From Chitinophagaceae bacterium (GTDB taxonomy: Bacteria; Bacteroidota; Bacteroidia; Chitinophagales; Chitinophagaceae), in assembly GCA_947504605.1 (NCBI GenBank), contig CANNJE010000006.1:1-60410 (forward strand): a stretch of DNA of 60,410 nucleotides. The letters run 5' to 3'. The notes beneath the pieces were generated by a model. It was not told the origin of the DNA, ran no database searches, and was given only the letters and a program-made list of their open reading frames with translations. Below, one piece after another: positions 16,909 through 26,530 of this stretch. Position numbers and translations under genes: made by a program. Positions within the stretch are counted from its first letter, which is position 1, and the number at the start of each line of letters is the position of its first letter.

Positions 16909-19344
16909 ATGCAATTAAATTCACTTAAAGATACCTTTACATTAATTCGCATCCGTCCAATTTTGATCGTATGCCTGTTTTTATATTCCTGCAATATTAC
17001 AAGAAAAGCGCCCAAAGACAAACCCTACCTGATAAAAAACAGCTTTGAGGTAAAAGGAGGAAATTTTTCAAAACTCGAACGCAGCGCACTGGCAGACAGA
17101 CTTGCTGCTCAATTAGACGATAGTTCTACACTAAAAACTACAGATGTTTTATTCTTTTTCACCATACTAAAAAGGCCACCGGCTTACGATACTGCTTATA
17201 CAGCCCTATCTGCAAGTAATATGAAAGCCTCGATGTATCACCTGGGTTATTATAACTCAAAAGTGAGCTATAGGTCAGATACTTCAGGTAGAAAAGTTAT
17301 TGTACATTATACAGTAGAAGTAGGCAATCCTACCAGGATAGATAATTTTAGCTATAGATTGTCTAACCCTGCCTTACAGGAACTAGCACTTAATTACAGC
17401 GATCAAAGTATTCTTGCAAAAGACAACCCCATTACAAAAGCTGCTGTTTTAGGTGAAATAAGCAGACAGGTTGACACTTTCAGGAACAATGGTTATTATA
17501 AATTTACTGCTGCAGAATTAAGAATGAGAGGCGATACCAGTATTGAAGCATTAACCAACCTTAGTGACGACCCTTTTGAACAACTGCGAATATTGGCTGA
17601 AGCGCAGCAACAAAGAGATTCTCCCAGTATTAAATTAGCCATGCTGCTGAACAAACCCGAGGATTCTACCAAACTAAATCAGTACCGGGTTAATCAAATT
17701 TATGTTTTACAGGATTATAGCCAGGGAGACAACCTAAATGACACGGTTAAAATTACACAAAGAACCACCCGCAATTTTATTCTGAGGTATCATAAACCAA
17801 TATTCAGAACAGGATTTTTATCCCGCAATATCACGCTGAGACCAAACCAGATATACAGTCAGGCTGAATATAATAAAACATTATCCAATCTTGCTAAAAC
17901 CGGCGTATGGCAATCAAGCAATATTCAGGTTAGGGAATTAAAAGACAGCAGTAAAGTAGACTTGATAGTAGAATTGATTCCGGTTAAAAAGTTTGGATTT
18001 GAAGCTGCATTAGAAGCCAGTTATTCTGCTTCTAGCAATACCAACAATGCGCTGGCTGGAAACCTGATTGGCTTGTCTGGCAATCTATCTCTCATAAACC
18101 GCAATATCGGGCGTGAAGCTATAAGGATGACGCACCGGTTGCGTTCAGGTGTTGAATTAAACAATAACAGTAGGGGAACCAATACAGGCTTGATTAATTC
18201 TACGGAATTTAGTTATAGCAACAATGTTAGTATTCCAAGGAATATTTCCTTTATTCCTACTTTCTTACAAAGTAAAAAAAGACAAACCAACAGACCTGGT
18301 GAATCTTTTATCAATTCTAGTTTTTCTTTAAATAACAGGTTGGATCTTTTTTACTTGCAAACCGTTAATGTTAGTATCGGAAAATCTATACCGGGCAAGA
18401 AGAATACTGCATCCCAAAACAGTAGCTGGATTATAAAACCTTTTAATACTCAATTTAGCTATCTCAATCAATCAGATAGTTTTAAAAGAATTTTAGCAAA
18501 TAACCGCTTCCTAGAGTATTCCTATAATACCTCTTTTGTTGTAGGGATGGGGGCCGGATTCTCTACTTCATTTCGCAATCCAATACACCTAAAAAGTCTG
18601 TCTAAAGACAGAACCATCAATATAAATATTGAAGAAAGCGGTTTAACATGGGGCTGGCTTCCGGTATTAAACAAATACAAAAAGAAATATATTAAGCTGG
18701 ATGCAGAATACAAATACACCGTAAATTATAAAAAAACGGCACTTGTAATGAGGGCCTTTACGGGCATAGGAATGCCACTGTTCAAAGATTCTGCACTGCC
18801 TTTTTTCAAACAGTTTTTTGGCGGGGGTACTTATAGCATGAGGGGCTGGCCTGTTAGAGGTATCGGACGTGGCGGAGAATCCTTGCCAGCTTATAAACAA
18901 AACATATTTAACGACCGAACAGGCGATATTCAAATAGAATTAAATACAGAATACCGTTATGATATTGCCCATTTAATCCCCAATCTTCTTACACTTAGGG
19001 GTGCGGTGTTTGTGGATATCGGTAATGTGTGGAATATGAAAAATTTAAGAACAGATGGCAACCCGGATAGTGCACAGTTTAAATTTGGCAATTTATACAA
19101 GCAAATAGGCTTGTCTGCAGGTACTGGATTCAGGCTCGATTTTAATTACGTAGTACTAAGATTTGATTTAGGATTCCGTTTTAAAAGACCTGAATTAAGT
19201 TATATAAACAGCGGATGGAAATCTCCATCCATAGGATTCGATGACTTCCTTAAAAAGATTTTTACCAGAGGAGAGGAAGATGTTTACAGAAGATGGAGAT
19301 ACGAAAATTTTAATTTTACGATTGGGATTGGAGTTCCATTTTAA
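16909..19344 (+). CDS. tamL: translocation and assembly module lipoprotein TamL (Omp85 family)
   Basis: This 811-residue outer-membrane protein is the lipidated Bacteroidota counterpart of TamA. A lipobox FLYSC gives Cys28 as the lipidation site. POTRA-like domains follow, including the YHLGYYNSKVSYRSDTSGRKVIVHYTV-type segment and FRNNGYYKFTA. The C-terminal half is a 16-strand-type Omp85 barrel, with the conserved FFGGGTYSMRGWPVRGIGRG motif in the lid-lock region, ending in GIGVPF with a terminal Phe. With TamB it should help insert or export proteins across the outer membrane; no tamB is in this window. The stop overlaps that of truB on the other strand by 4 bases. Confidence 0.9.
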   Translation: MQLNSLKDTFTLIRIRPILIVCLFLYSCNITRKAPKDKPYLIKNSFEVKGGNFSKLERSALADRLAAQLDDSSTLKTTDVLFFFTILKRPPAYDTAYTALSASNMKASMYHLGYYNSKVSYRSDTSGRKVIVHYTVEVGNPTRIDNFSYRLSNPALQELALNYSDQSILAKDNPITKAAVLGEISRQVDTFRNNGYYKFTAAELRMRGDTSIEALTNLSDDPFEQLRILAEAQQQRDSPSIKLAMLLNKPEDSTKLNQYRVNQIYVLQDYSQGDNLNDTVKITQRTTRNFILRYHKPIFRTGFLSRNITLRPNQIYSQAEYNKTLSNLAKTGVWQSSNIQVRELKDSSKVDLIVELIPVKKFGFEAALEASYSASSNTNNALAGNLIGLSGNLSLINRNIGREAIRMTHRLRSGVELNNNSRGTNTGLINSTEFSYSNNVSIPRNISFIPTFLQSKKRQTNRPGESFINSSFSLNNRLDLFYLQTVNVSIGKSIPGKKNTASQNSSWIIKPFNTQFSYLNQSDSFKRILANNRFLEYSYNTSFVVGMGAGFSTSFRNPIHLKSLSKDRTININIEESGLTWGWLPVLNKYKKKYIKLDAEYKYTVNYKKTALVMRAFTGIGMPLFKDSALPFFKQFFGGGTYSMRGWPVRGIGRGGESLPAYKQNIFNDRTGDIQIELNTEYRYDIAHLIPNLLTLRGAVFVDIGNVWNMKNLRTDGNPDSAQFKFGNLYKQIGLSAGTGFRLDFNYVVLRFDLGFRFKRPELSYINSGWKSPSIGFDDFLKKIFTRGEEDVYRRWRYENFNFTIGIGVPF

Positions 19345-20111
19345 CTGTACAAACTTTCAATAAACCCTTCTATCCCAACAGCATTTTCTACCAAATGCTC
19401 TCCAATCTTTGTTCGGCGAAGTGCGCTTAAATAAGCTCCACACCCCAATGCCGCACCATAATCATGTGCCAAACTTCTAATATAGGTCCCTGTAGAGCAT
19501 ACCACTTTGAAGTAAACAACAGGAAGTTCAACCCTAGTAATTTCAAATTCTTTTATGGTTATAGTCCTTGGCTTTAGTTCAACATCTACGCCTCTTCTGG
19601 CCAGTTCGTATAAAGCAACCCCATCTTTTTTAATAGCCGAATAAATGGGTGGCACCTGTTGTATTTCACCTATAAATGGTTGTGTCATTTCCTTTAACTG
19701 TTCTACGGTAATAGCTGAAAAATCTTTAAAGTCTAAAGGGGTACTCTCAAGGTCATAAGTTGGCGTAACTGCCCCTAGTGTAAAAGAACCTGTATATTCT
19801 TTTTCCTGGGCCATATATTCATTTATCTTTTTAGTAAACTTGCCTGTACAAACAATAAGTAAACCTGTTGCAAGGGGATCTAAAGTGCCTGCATGTCCCA
19901 CTTTTTTTATTTTAATTAAATTTCGGATCTTACGAACTGCATCAAAGGAAGTCCAGTGGAGTGGTTTGTCAATCAGGATCACCTGCCCATCCTCGAATTT
20001 CTTTTTTACCTCTTCCGAAATAGGCTCATATATTTTTTTTGCAGCACGTTCTTCTTCATTTCCATGAATCTGCTCTTTGTGTTTAGCCCAGTATGATCCT
20101 TTGTTTGCCAA
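19341..20111 (-). CDS. truB: tRNA pseudouridine-55 synthase
   Basis: TruB isomerises U55 in the T-loop of tRNAs. It has 256 residues with the catalytic Asp78 in GHAGTLDPLATGLL. The N-terminal VILIDKPLHWTSFDAVRKIR and the later CSTGTYIRSLAHDYG are diagnostic. Compared with E. coli TruB (catalytic Asp48) there is an N-terminal extension of about 30 charged residues (NKGSYWAKHKEQIHGNEEER); no later in-frame ATG would remove it before the conserved core. The C-terminal PUA domain is absent or minimal. The gene converges on tamL, and the two stops share TTAA. Confidence 0.92.
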   Translation of the reverse strand: MANKGSYWAKHKEQIHGNEEERAAKKIYEPISEEVKKKFEDGQVILIDKPLHWTSFDAVRKIRNLIKIKKVGHAGTLDPLATGLLIVCTGKFTKKINEYMAQEKEYTGSFTLGAVTPTYDLESTPLDFKDFSAITVEQLKEMTQPFIGEIQQVPPIYSAIKKDGVALYELARRGVDVELKPRTITIKEFEITRVELPVVYFKVVCSTGTYIRSLAHDYGAALGCGAYLSALRRTKIGEHLVENAVGIEGFIESLYS

Positions 20112-20229
20112 GTTATTAATTTTTGCGAAAGTAAGACTTCAGTACCGCCGAAAAAAATTGAACAGTTTTTAGTTTTTAAATGAAGATGATTTACAACCCA
20201 AATTAAAGAAGTGTTAACCAGTAAATAGT

Positions 20230-21573
20230 CTAAACTGCCTGTCTGGATTTTAACTCAAGGTATTTATTGATAGCGTTTATAGTCAGATTTTCAGGCGCAG
20301 TTAATATAGACAGAATACCATATTTCTGCAACTCTTTAACCACCAGCTTTTTCTCATACACAAATTTTTCTGCAATCGTTTTTACATAAACATCTTCTAC
20401 CGTTATAGCTTCTTCATGCGACAGTTTGTTTAGTTCTGTATTCTCAAAAAATACGACCAATAATAAATGATGTCTGGCGATGGATCTCAGATAATTCATC
20501 TGCCGTTTTAATCCACTCAATGATTCAAAATTGGTAAATAAAATGAGTAAACTTCTTTGCTTGATCTTGCTGCGAATTTGCATATACAGCATTTCAAAAT
20601 CACTTTCCAGGAAACCAGTCTGTTCTTTATATAGTGCCTGTAAAATATTTTCTCTTTGCACAGGTTTTCGCTCTGCCGGAATTAGGGTTGCAATTTTATT
20701 AGAGAAACTAATGAGTCCTATTTTATCCTGCTTTTGTAAACAAACATTACTCAATGCAAGTGTTGCATTAATCGCATAATCAAGCAGGCTTAATCCCTTA
20801 AAAGGCATTTTCATCAAACGCCCTTTATCTATCATACAATATACATGTTGTGATTTTTCATCCACATAATTATTAACCATCAATACACCTCTTCGAGCAG
20901 TAGCTTTCCAATTAATGGTACGCATATCATCACCACTTATATAATCTTTTATTTGCTCAAACTCCATACTCTGGCCAATCTTCCTCTTACGCTGATTACC
21001 TGGTTCATTATTGGTTGTAGACTTCGAAATCAACTGAAACTTTCTCATCTGCATATAGGATGGATATACACTGACTGTTTGTGCTGAATGAATTGAAAAT
21101 CTTCTTACAGCAAAACCAAAGAATGTATTTACGAACAATAAAATATTCCCAAAAGCATATACACCTCTTTCTGCAGGCACTATGGTATACTGTATAATTT
21201 GCTGCTGGTCTGAACTAAATTTTTTATTCAACTGGAAATTTCTTTCCTGTAATTGAACAGGCAATTCATCAATAATTTTAATAAATAAAGTAAATTTATT
21301 CCTATTGCGCACATTTAACTCCACAATATTTTTATCTCCATTACTTAGCCTGGAAGTCACAACCCTATTTACTTTAGGAGTATTAACAATAATAAACAGA
21401 AAAATATAATCAGCCGCAAAAAACAATAAAAAAGCTACAAATAAAATACCTGCAAAACCCAATAATAAAGGAATAAAAAAAGCTATTATAAACAGAAGTG
21501 CGCACAGTCCGGCAACTACGTAAAACCGGGTGCCCAGATAAAAATCACCAATATATTTTTTAATAATATTCAA
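20230..21573 (-). CDS. DUF58 domain membrane protein
   Basis: This 447-residue protein has two N-terminal membrane segments (about 17-63, FYVVAGLCALLFIIAFFIPLL then LFVAFLLFFAADYIFLFII). A long domain follows, with the DUF58 core GDDMRTINWKATARRGVLMVNNYVDEKSQ and a von Willebrand-like C-terminal region. The family almost always accompanies a MoxR ATPase, as here (15 bases upstream). It probably acts as a membrane-anchored scaffold or client adaptor of the MoxR machine. The gene closes the minus-strand operon that begins with spoIIM. Confidence 0.88.
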   Translation of the reverse strand: MNIIKKYIGDFYLGTRFYVVAGLCALLFIIAFFIPLLLGFAGILFVAFLLFFAADYIFLFIIVNTPKVNRVVTSRLSNGDKNIVELNVRNRNKFTLFIKIIDELPVQLQERNFQLNKKFSSDQQQIIQYTIVPAERGVYAFGNILLFVNTFFGFAVRRFSIHSAQTVSVYPSYMQMRKFQLISKSTTNNEPGNQRKRKIGQSMEFEQIKDYISGDDMRTINWKATARRGVLMVNNYVDEKSQHVYCMIDKGRLMKMPFKGLSLLDYAINATLALSNVCLQKQDKIGLISFSNKIATLIPAERKPVQRENILQALYKEQTGFLESDFEMLYMQIRSKIKQRSLLILFTNFESLSGLKRQMNYLRSIARHHLLLVVFFENTELNKLSHEEAITVEDVYVKTIAEKFVYEKKLVVKELQKYGILSILTAPENLTINAINKYLELKSRQAV

Positions 21574-21588
21574 ACAGTTTTTTTATGA

Positions 21589-22566
21589 TTAACGTGGAAC
21601 TTCCAGTACTTTTAAAATATTGCCAATAAGGTCATCGGGAGTAAGCCCTTCCATTTCCTTTTCGGGCGTAAGCATAATACGATGCCTTAAAACATGTGGT
21701 GCCATTTCAATAATATCTTCAGGAATAACAAAGTCCCTACCCTTTAGTGCAGCTGTGGCTTTGGCAGATTTTAATAATGCGAGCGAAGCTCTTGTACTGG
21801 CTCCAAGGTATAGAGAAGGGTTGTTTCTTGTTTCATGAACAATACCTGCAATATATTCTATCAACCGATGCTCTATCTTAACCTCCTGCACCACTTTACG
21901 ATAGTAGTGGATACTTTCCGCAGTTAAAATTTTATTTACGTCCTGCAACAATTCATTTTGCGTTTTACCTTGTTGGCCTGTCAGAATTGCAACTTCTTCC
22001 TGTAGGCTCGGATAACCAATCTCCACTTTAAATAAAAATCTATCCAGCTGTGCTTCCGGCAATCGATAAGTACCTTCCTGTTCAATTGGATTTTGAGTTG
22101 CGAGCACCAAAAAAGGATATTCCATTATATGGGTATGCCCATCCACTGTTACTTGTCTTTCTTCCATTACCTCAAACAATGCTGCCTGTGTTTTGGCCGG
22201 AGAGCGGTTAATCTCATCAATAAGCACAATATTGCTGAAGATAGGACCGGGTTTAAAATAAAAACTACCCTCTTTTGGATTAAACACAGAGGTACCAATC
22301 ACATCTCCTGGCATCAGGTCGGGTGTAAACTGTAGCCGGCTAAATTTCACGTCAATTATTTTAGCAATGAGTTTAGCAGCCAGTGTTTTGGCAACTCCCG
22401 GCACACCTTCCAGCAACAAGTGGCCATCACATAAAAGACCTGTTAGCAGCAAGTCTATGACATGATGCTGCCCTATGATTACTTTAGAAATCTCGTTCCG
22501 AATTTCGGTCATCTTTTCATTAAGTTCTGCTACCGCTGTACGTTCTTCAAAAAATTGCTCTTCCAT
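21589..22566 (-). CDS. MoxR-family AAA+ ATPase
   Basis: This soluble AAA+ chaperone-like ATPase has 325 residues: Walker A GVPGVAKT (54-61), Walker B VLIDEIN (114-120) and sensor 1 LATQNPIEQEGTYRLPEAQLDRF, a MoxR hallmark. MoxR proteins remodel or help assemble complexes together with DUF58 and vWA proteins; here the partners are the neighbouring DUF58, DUF4350, DUF4129 and SpoIIM proteins. The ATG overlaps the last base of the DUF4350 gene, so translation is coupled. Confidence 0.93.
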   Translation of the reverse strand: MEEQFFEERTAVAELNEKMTEIRNEISKVIIGQHHVIDLLLTGLLCDGHLLLEGVPGVAKTLAAKLIAKIIDVKFSRLQFTPDLMPGDVIGTSVFNPKEGSFYFKPGPIFSNIVLIDEINRSPAKTQAALFEVMEERQVTVDGHTHIMEYPFLVLATQNPIEQEGTYRLPEAQLDRFLFKVEIGYPSLQEEVAILTGQQGKTQNELLQDVNKILTAESIHYYRKVVQEVKIEHRLIEYIAGIVHETRNNPSLYLGASTRASLALLKSAKATAALKGRDFVIPEDIIEMAPHVLRHRIMLTPEKEMEGLTPDDLIGNILKVLEVPR

Positions 22567-23783
22567 TATATTCGTTTTTTATAAAAAAGTTGTATTTGTT
22601 CATTTAGAGATAATAATTCAAAATCACTAACCGATTCGGCAGTCCCAATTTGCTGTATGGCATAGTATAAAGATTGCACTTTATCATGTTCAACACCACT
22701 TTTTTTGCTGAGCACTGTAATCAAATCGGCATTCACAGTATGGATATTTAAAAAATAACGAGTCCTGATAAACTCATTAAAATAGCTAACCATTTTATCT
22801 GCAATATTCTTATTGTTTTTTTCTACAAGATACAATGCTGCAACAGCTTCTGTAAAAGCAATGGAAGTATTTTGAACTGGTTTAACAACGGGTACAATTC
22901 TTTGTTTTCTTTTGCCTCCAAAGAGAATGTATAAAAGTAGTAAAATCAATATAATCCAAAATGCCATTGCCAAGCCAGCGTGCTTCATTATTGCCGATAG
23001 TGTAGAAAAAGAATCATCATCAGATTCCCGATAATTTATTTTATTGTAATAATCATCCCAGAAAACGTTTCCGGGTTTATCATTCATCAATTGCATAATT
23101 TGTTTTAGGTACAAATGATTGTCTCCTGACAATAAAAAATAATTACTCAGTGCCCTAGGCTCACAATGCAGGAATAAACGGCCTTTCCCCCAGAAAAAGA
23201 CAATAAAATTTGGTTTCCTATTTTGATTGTAACCAGTTATGCGTCCCCTATCGCCATGTATTTCAGAAAAATAATTTACAAACGGATAATAATAATAGGA
23301 GAAACTGTCTTTAAACGAATATTCATCCGGCAAGAGACTTACAGATGTTGTTACATATTTCGGTTTGCTTGTCTCGGAGAGCCAGTTTGTATATTCCTGA
23401 CGACAGAAAATCTTAGACATCAGCACGGTATCGATCATAGAAGAAGAAATAAATGCAGTATTCCCTTCATATACAAAATCTAATACAGATTGGGCATCTG
23501 CATCATTAACATAAAATTTATTGCTGATATTGATATAAAAAGATGCTGAGTCAAAATGGGTGCTGTTGTAAAATTTAGAAAATGGCTTTTTATTCAGATT
23601 TATGATTTTGTCTGGATAAATATTTTTAATTATTTGGTAGGCTGTATAAGCCCCAAAAGGTTTGGTATCCTTATATCCGTATTTTTCCTTTAAATCAGGA
23701 AGTTTGGATTTTGGCGCTATGCAAGAATATAAAATAATTGCATATAAAAAAAACAGGATGATATAATAAGTGCTTTTAAACAA
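22566..23783 (-). CDS. DUF4350 domain protein
   Basis: This 405-residue membrane-anchored protein has an N-terminal hydrophobic segment with a lipobox-like ILYSC. An extracytoplasmic region (about 25-265) contains KPFGAYTAYQIIKNIYP, typical of DUF4350. One membrane helix near 268-290 (AMAFWIILILLLLYILFGG) is followed by a cytoplasmic helical tail. The family has a GATase-like fold without an obvious catalytic site here. Its position between moxR and the DUF4129 gene, with almost no spacing, indicates a shared membrane complex. Confidence 0.78.
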   Translation of the reverse strand: MFKSTYYIILFFLYAIILYSCIAPKSKLPDLKEKYGYKDTKPFGAYTAYQIIKNIYPDKIINLNKKPFSKFYNSTHFDSASFYINISNKFYVNDADAQSVLDFVYEGNTAFISSSMIDTVLMSKIFCRQEYTNWLSETSKPKYVTTSVSLLPDEYSFKDSFSYYYYPFVNYFSEIHGDRGRITGYNQNRKPNFIVFFWGKGRLFLHCEPRALSNYFLLSGDNHLYLKQIMQLMNDKPGNVFWDDYYNKINYRESDDDSFSTLSAIMKHAGLAMAFWIILILLLLYILFGGKRKQRIVPVVKPVQNTSIAFTEAVAALYLVEKNNKNIADKMVSYFNEFIRTRYFLNIHTVNADLITVLSKKSGVEHDKVQSLYYAIQQIGTAESVSDFELLSLNEQIQLFYKKRI

Positions 23784-23791
23784 GTGACTAT

Positions 23792-24580
23792 CTATATTTT
23801 TTCATTAAAGGATACATATTTTTTTTGAAGCTGCTCATACTGCTCTATACTAAGTAAATAATTTCCATACCATACATATTCATAGCTTAAAATCAAGTTT
23901 GCAAATTCATTGCGCCATTTTACCGGCACTTCATGTACATAACGGCTATTGGTTTTATCCACAGAAAAATCAATTAGTTCTTTATCTCTCAAAATCTGAA
24001 GGGTTTTTAAAAATTGGTAACGGATAGCCGATCTATAATCCCCCAGACGGTATGAATGCTGCAACAGTTTATCAAAATTCTGTTCCAGTATATCTTCCCC
24101 TGGTAACAGCTCCTCTTCCTTCACCCATTTAGTATCCACCGGTTTAAAGAAACCTTTATTTTTAAACAACTGGAATAATATCACCAAAACAAAAATGGCT
24201 GCCATAGACCACAATACTAGTTTTATAACTGGCCCATTAAAAATACTGTCAAGAAAAGAAGCATTGGGCATTTGCATAGTATCCGCATTTTTAGCTTTTT
24301 CCTCTTCCTGCGAAACCCTTAAAAGGCTGTCGAGATTTTTTATATAAACAAAATCTTTTTTATTTTTCCAGGCGCTGATAGTGTCTTGTAAAATAGTAAT
24401 TGGATAAATATTCAAAATAGTATCTGTTAATGGTTCTTCCTCAACTACTTCTTCGTCCTGAGCAGAGTCATCAATTATTTGTTCCTGTAAAATATTTACA
24501 GAATCTTCAACCGTATTTTGCGCATTTAAACAAAGCGCCGGAAGGCTTAGAAAAAAAATTATGATAAGGCGTTTAATCAT
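23792..24580 (-). CDS. DUF4129 domain membrane protein
   Basis: This 262-residue protein has a signal peptide (MIKRLIIIFFLSLPALCLNAQ), an acidic periplasmic linker (DSAQDEEVVEEEPLTDT) and one membrane helix near 120-140 (LVLWSMAAIFVLVILFQLF). The cytoplasmic C-terminal domain has the DUF4129 pattern (YRLGDYRSAIRYQFLKTLQILRDKELI, then YEYVWYGNY). DUF4129 domains often occur with MoxR clusters and transglutaminase proteins; no transglutaminase domain is present here. It overlaps the SpoIIM-like gene by 8 bases. Confidence 0.8.
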   Translation of the reverse strand: MIKRLIIIFFLSLPALCLNAQNTVEDSVNILQEQIIDDSAQDEEVVEEEPLTDTILNIYPITILQDTISAWKNKKDFVYIKNLDSLLRVSQEEEKAKNADTMQMPNASFLDSIFNGPVIKLVLWSMAAIFVLVILFQLFKNKGFFKPVDTKWVKEEELLPGEDILEQNFDKLLQHSYRLGDYRSAIRYQFLKTLQILRDKELIDFSVDKTNSRYVHEVPVKWRNEFANLILSYEYVWYGNYLLSIEQYEQLQKKYVSFNEKI

Positions 24581-25595
24581 TACGGTTATACAAGCGTTTT
24601 ACGATATCATCATTTTTTACAAAACGTCCTTTTTTATTTAATAGGATGGGCCATATTACAAAGTACCAAATTATCAAGCCCAGCGATAATGCAAGGATAA
24701 TTACACTAACCCAAACTGGCAATCCCTGGTTCATATCTTTATCATAGGTTCTACTCATTAGATGAGTTACATAGCTTTCCAAAAAAGAAGCTGCAATAAA
24801 AAAAGGGATTAATGATAAAAGCACTTTAGCCGCATCTTTGGCACCTCGTTTAAATGATTCCAACCTTGTGTAAGTTCCTGGAAATAAAATGCCATTTGCC
24901 AAGATAAATCCTGCTGTTGCTGCAATTACAATAGAAGAAATTTCAATGGTGCCATGAATCCAGATTACTAATACAGATTGTATTCCAAGCCCATTGGCAA
25001 AAAATAAATATTGAAAACAACCCAACATAATTCCATTATCCCATAATATTTTCATTGTGAAAATACCTAGTGAGAACCCTCCTATAAATGTAAAAAATGC
25101 AACTTTAATATTGTTAAACCCTATACGAACAAACATCGTAAATGGATTCTCATCTTTATATACGCCAAAAGGATCTCCTTTGGCAATATTTTCCTCGGTC
25201 ATATCCACATAGTTATTTCCCAGAACACCTCTTATAAAATCCGGATTGGAATAGGATGACAAAACGCCAATGGTAACAAACAATATAAAAATTGCTGCAG
25301 TAAAGAGAAACGTACGGTGATGTTTTTTAAAAACCATGGGCAATTCGTACTTCCAGAAATCGAAAATACGGCTGTATTTTTCTTTTTTATTTTTGTAAAT
25401 ACTTTGATAGATGCCAGCTGCCAATCCATTTACCCAGCTAGAAACTTTGCTTTTTGGATAAAATGTTTTTGCATAGGAAAGATCGTCAACAAGTGTGATA
25501 AAACGTTGAGCTGTTTCATCAGGATCAGTAGATTTTTCCTGCTGATACTGATTCCACTTCTCCACATTCTTTTTAATAAACATCGCTTCTCTCAT
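24573..25595 (-). CDS. SpoIIM-family (stage II sporulation protein M-like) membrane protein
   Basis: This 340-residue polytopic inner-membrane protein is a SpoIIM/DUF95 relative. A soluble helical N-terminal region (MREAMFIKKNVEKWNQYQ) is followed by about five or six membrane segments, including the conserved NNIKVAFFTFIGGFSLGIFT and IHGTIEISSIVIAATAGF motifs. Despite the name, no sporulation role applies in this phylum. It is the first gene of the MoxR cluster. An exact minus-strand -7 box (TATTTTTG, 25644-25651) gives a leader of about 44 bases. Confidence 0.88.
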   Translation of the reverse strand: MREAMFIKKNVEKWNQYQQEKSTDPDETAQRFITLVDDLSYAKTFYPKSKVSSWVNGLAAGIYQSIYKNKKEKYSRIFDFWKYELPMVFKKHHRTFLFTAAIFILFVTIGVLSSYSNPDFIRGVLGNNYVDMTEENIAKGDPFGVYKDENPFTMFVRIGFNNIKVAFFTFIGGFSLGIFTMKILWDNGIMLGCFQYLFFANGLGIQSVLVIWIHGTIEISSIVIAATAGFILANGILFPGTYTRLESFKRGAKDAAKVLLSLIPFFIAASFLESYVTHLMSRTYDKDMNQGLPVWVSVIILALSLGLIIWYFVIWPILLNKKGRFVKNDDIVKRLYNRND

Positions 25596-25643
25596 AGTAC
25601 CGGTATGCTGAGTTTAGATATCTGTTTGCTGTTAATATCTTTT

Positions 25644-25651
25644 CAAAAATA
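25644..25651 (-). promoter_or_regulatory. -7 promoter element of the SpoIIM/MoxR operon
   Basis: On the minus strand TATTTTTG matches TAnnTTTG exactly, 49 to 56 bases upstream of the SpoIIM-like ATG. It pairs with the divergent RDD promoter 50 bases away. Confidence 0.5.
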
Positions 25652-25701
25652 CAATTTGATGCTTTTTTCAGTAATAAAAAAATATCGTTTTCTGTTTTTG
25701 C

Positions 25702-25709
25702 TATGTTTG
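25702..25709 (+). promoter_or_regulatory. -7 promoter element of the RDD gene
   Basis: TATGTTTG matches TAnnTTTG exactly, 21 bases before the ATG at 25731. Confidence 0.5.
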
Positions 25710-25730
25710 TAATTGTAAATTGCAGTTAGC

Positions 25731-26513
25731 ATGTCATCAGTACAGATCAATACTGTTTTTAACATAGACCTCGAATTTGAGGTAGCACCGTTTCATAAAA
25801 GGTTACTGGGTTATCTTATCGATTTTGTGATGCTGATTATCTACCTGTATGGCATGAAAACATTACTCTACGATGGTTTAAACTTAGACAAAGGTAATAT
25901 GGGGCTAGATATCCTAATAATTTCACTGCCCATGCTGCTTTATTCCTTAGTTACCGAAATAAGTATGAATGGGCAAACGCTTGGTAAAAAAATTATGAAT
26001 ATCAGGGTCATCAGCCTCACTGGAAGTGAACCTACAATAGGCCAGTATATTCTTAGATGGATTACCAAATTTTTTGAGTGGCCATTTTTATTTGGATACA
26101 TCTATTTCTCTGATGAAATATTGTTTGCATATATTATCATAACCGGGCTCTTGGGTATTGGCGTATTGATTGCTATTTCAATATCACCCAAAAGCCAACG
26201 ATTGGGGGATATTGCAGCAGGAACAGTGGTTATTGTTACTACTTCAAATATGAGCGTGAACGATACTATTTTTATGGATATTGACAGTCAAAATCATCAG
26301 GTTCAGTTTCCGCAAGTGATGCGTTTATCAGACAACGATATCAATACAATTAAAACGGTTGTTACTCAAACTAAAAAAAGAAAAAATGAAGAATTGTGCG
26401 CAAGAGTGGAGTTTAAAATAAAGTCTGTTTTGCAAATAGAATCAGACTTGCCATCTCTGCCCTTTTTAGAAAAGCTGCTCGAGGATTACAATTATCTTGC
26501 CACCAGAGAATAA
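25731..26513 (+). CDS. RDD-family membrane protein
   Basis: This 260-residue protein has an RDD domain over about residues 18-165. It shows the defining FHKRLLGYLIDFVMLII (first helix with Arg and Asp), then NGQTLGKKIMNIRVIS, and a third helix ending in SPKSQRLGDIAAGTVV. The soluble tail (about 175-260) has no recognised domain. RDD proteins are proposed transport or ion-handling membrane proteins. This one is divergent from the SpoIIM-MoxR operon, and the two are neighbours in many Bacteroidota, so a shared role is likely but unproven. Confidence 0.87.
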   Translation: MSSVQINTVFNIDLEFEVAPFHKRLLGYLIDFVMLIIYLYGMKTLLYDGLNLDKGNMGLDILIISLPMLLYSLVTEISMNGQTLGKKIMNIRVISLTGSEPTIGQYILRWITKFFEWPFLFGYIYFSDEILFAYIIITGLLGIGVLIAISISPKSQRLGDIAAGTVVIVTTSNMSVNDTIFMDIDSQNHQVQFPQVMRLSDNDINTIKTVVTQTKKRKNEELCARVEFKIKSVLQIESDLPSLPFLEKLLEDYNYLATRE

Positions 26514-26530
26514 AATCATTGATGTATATA

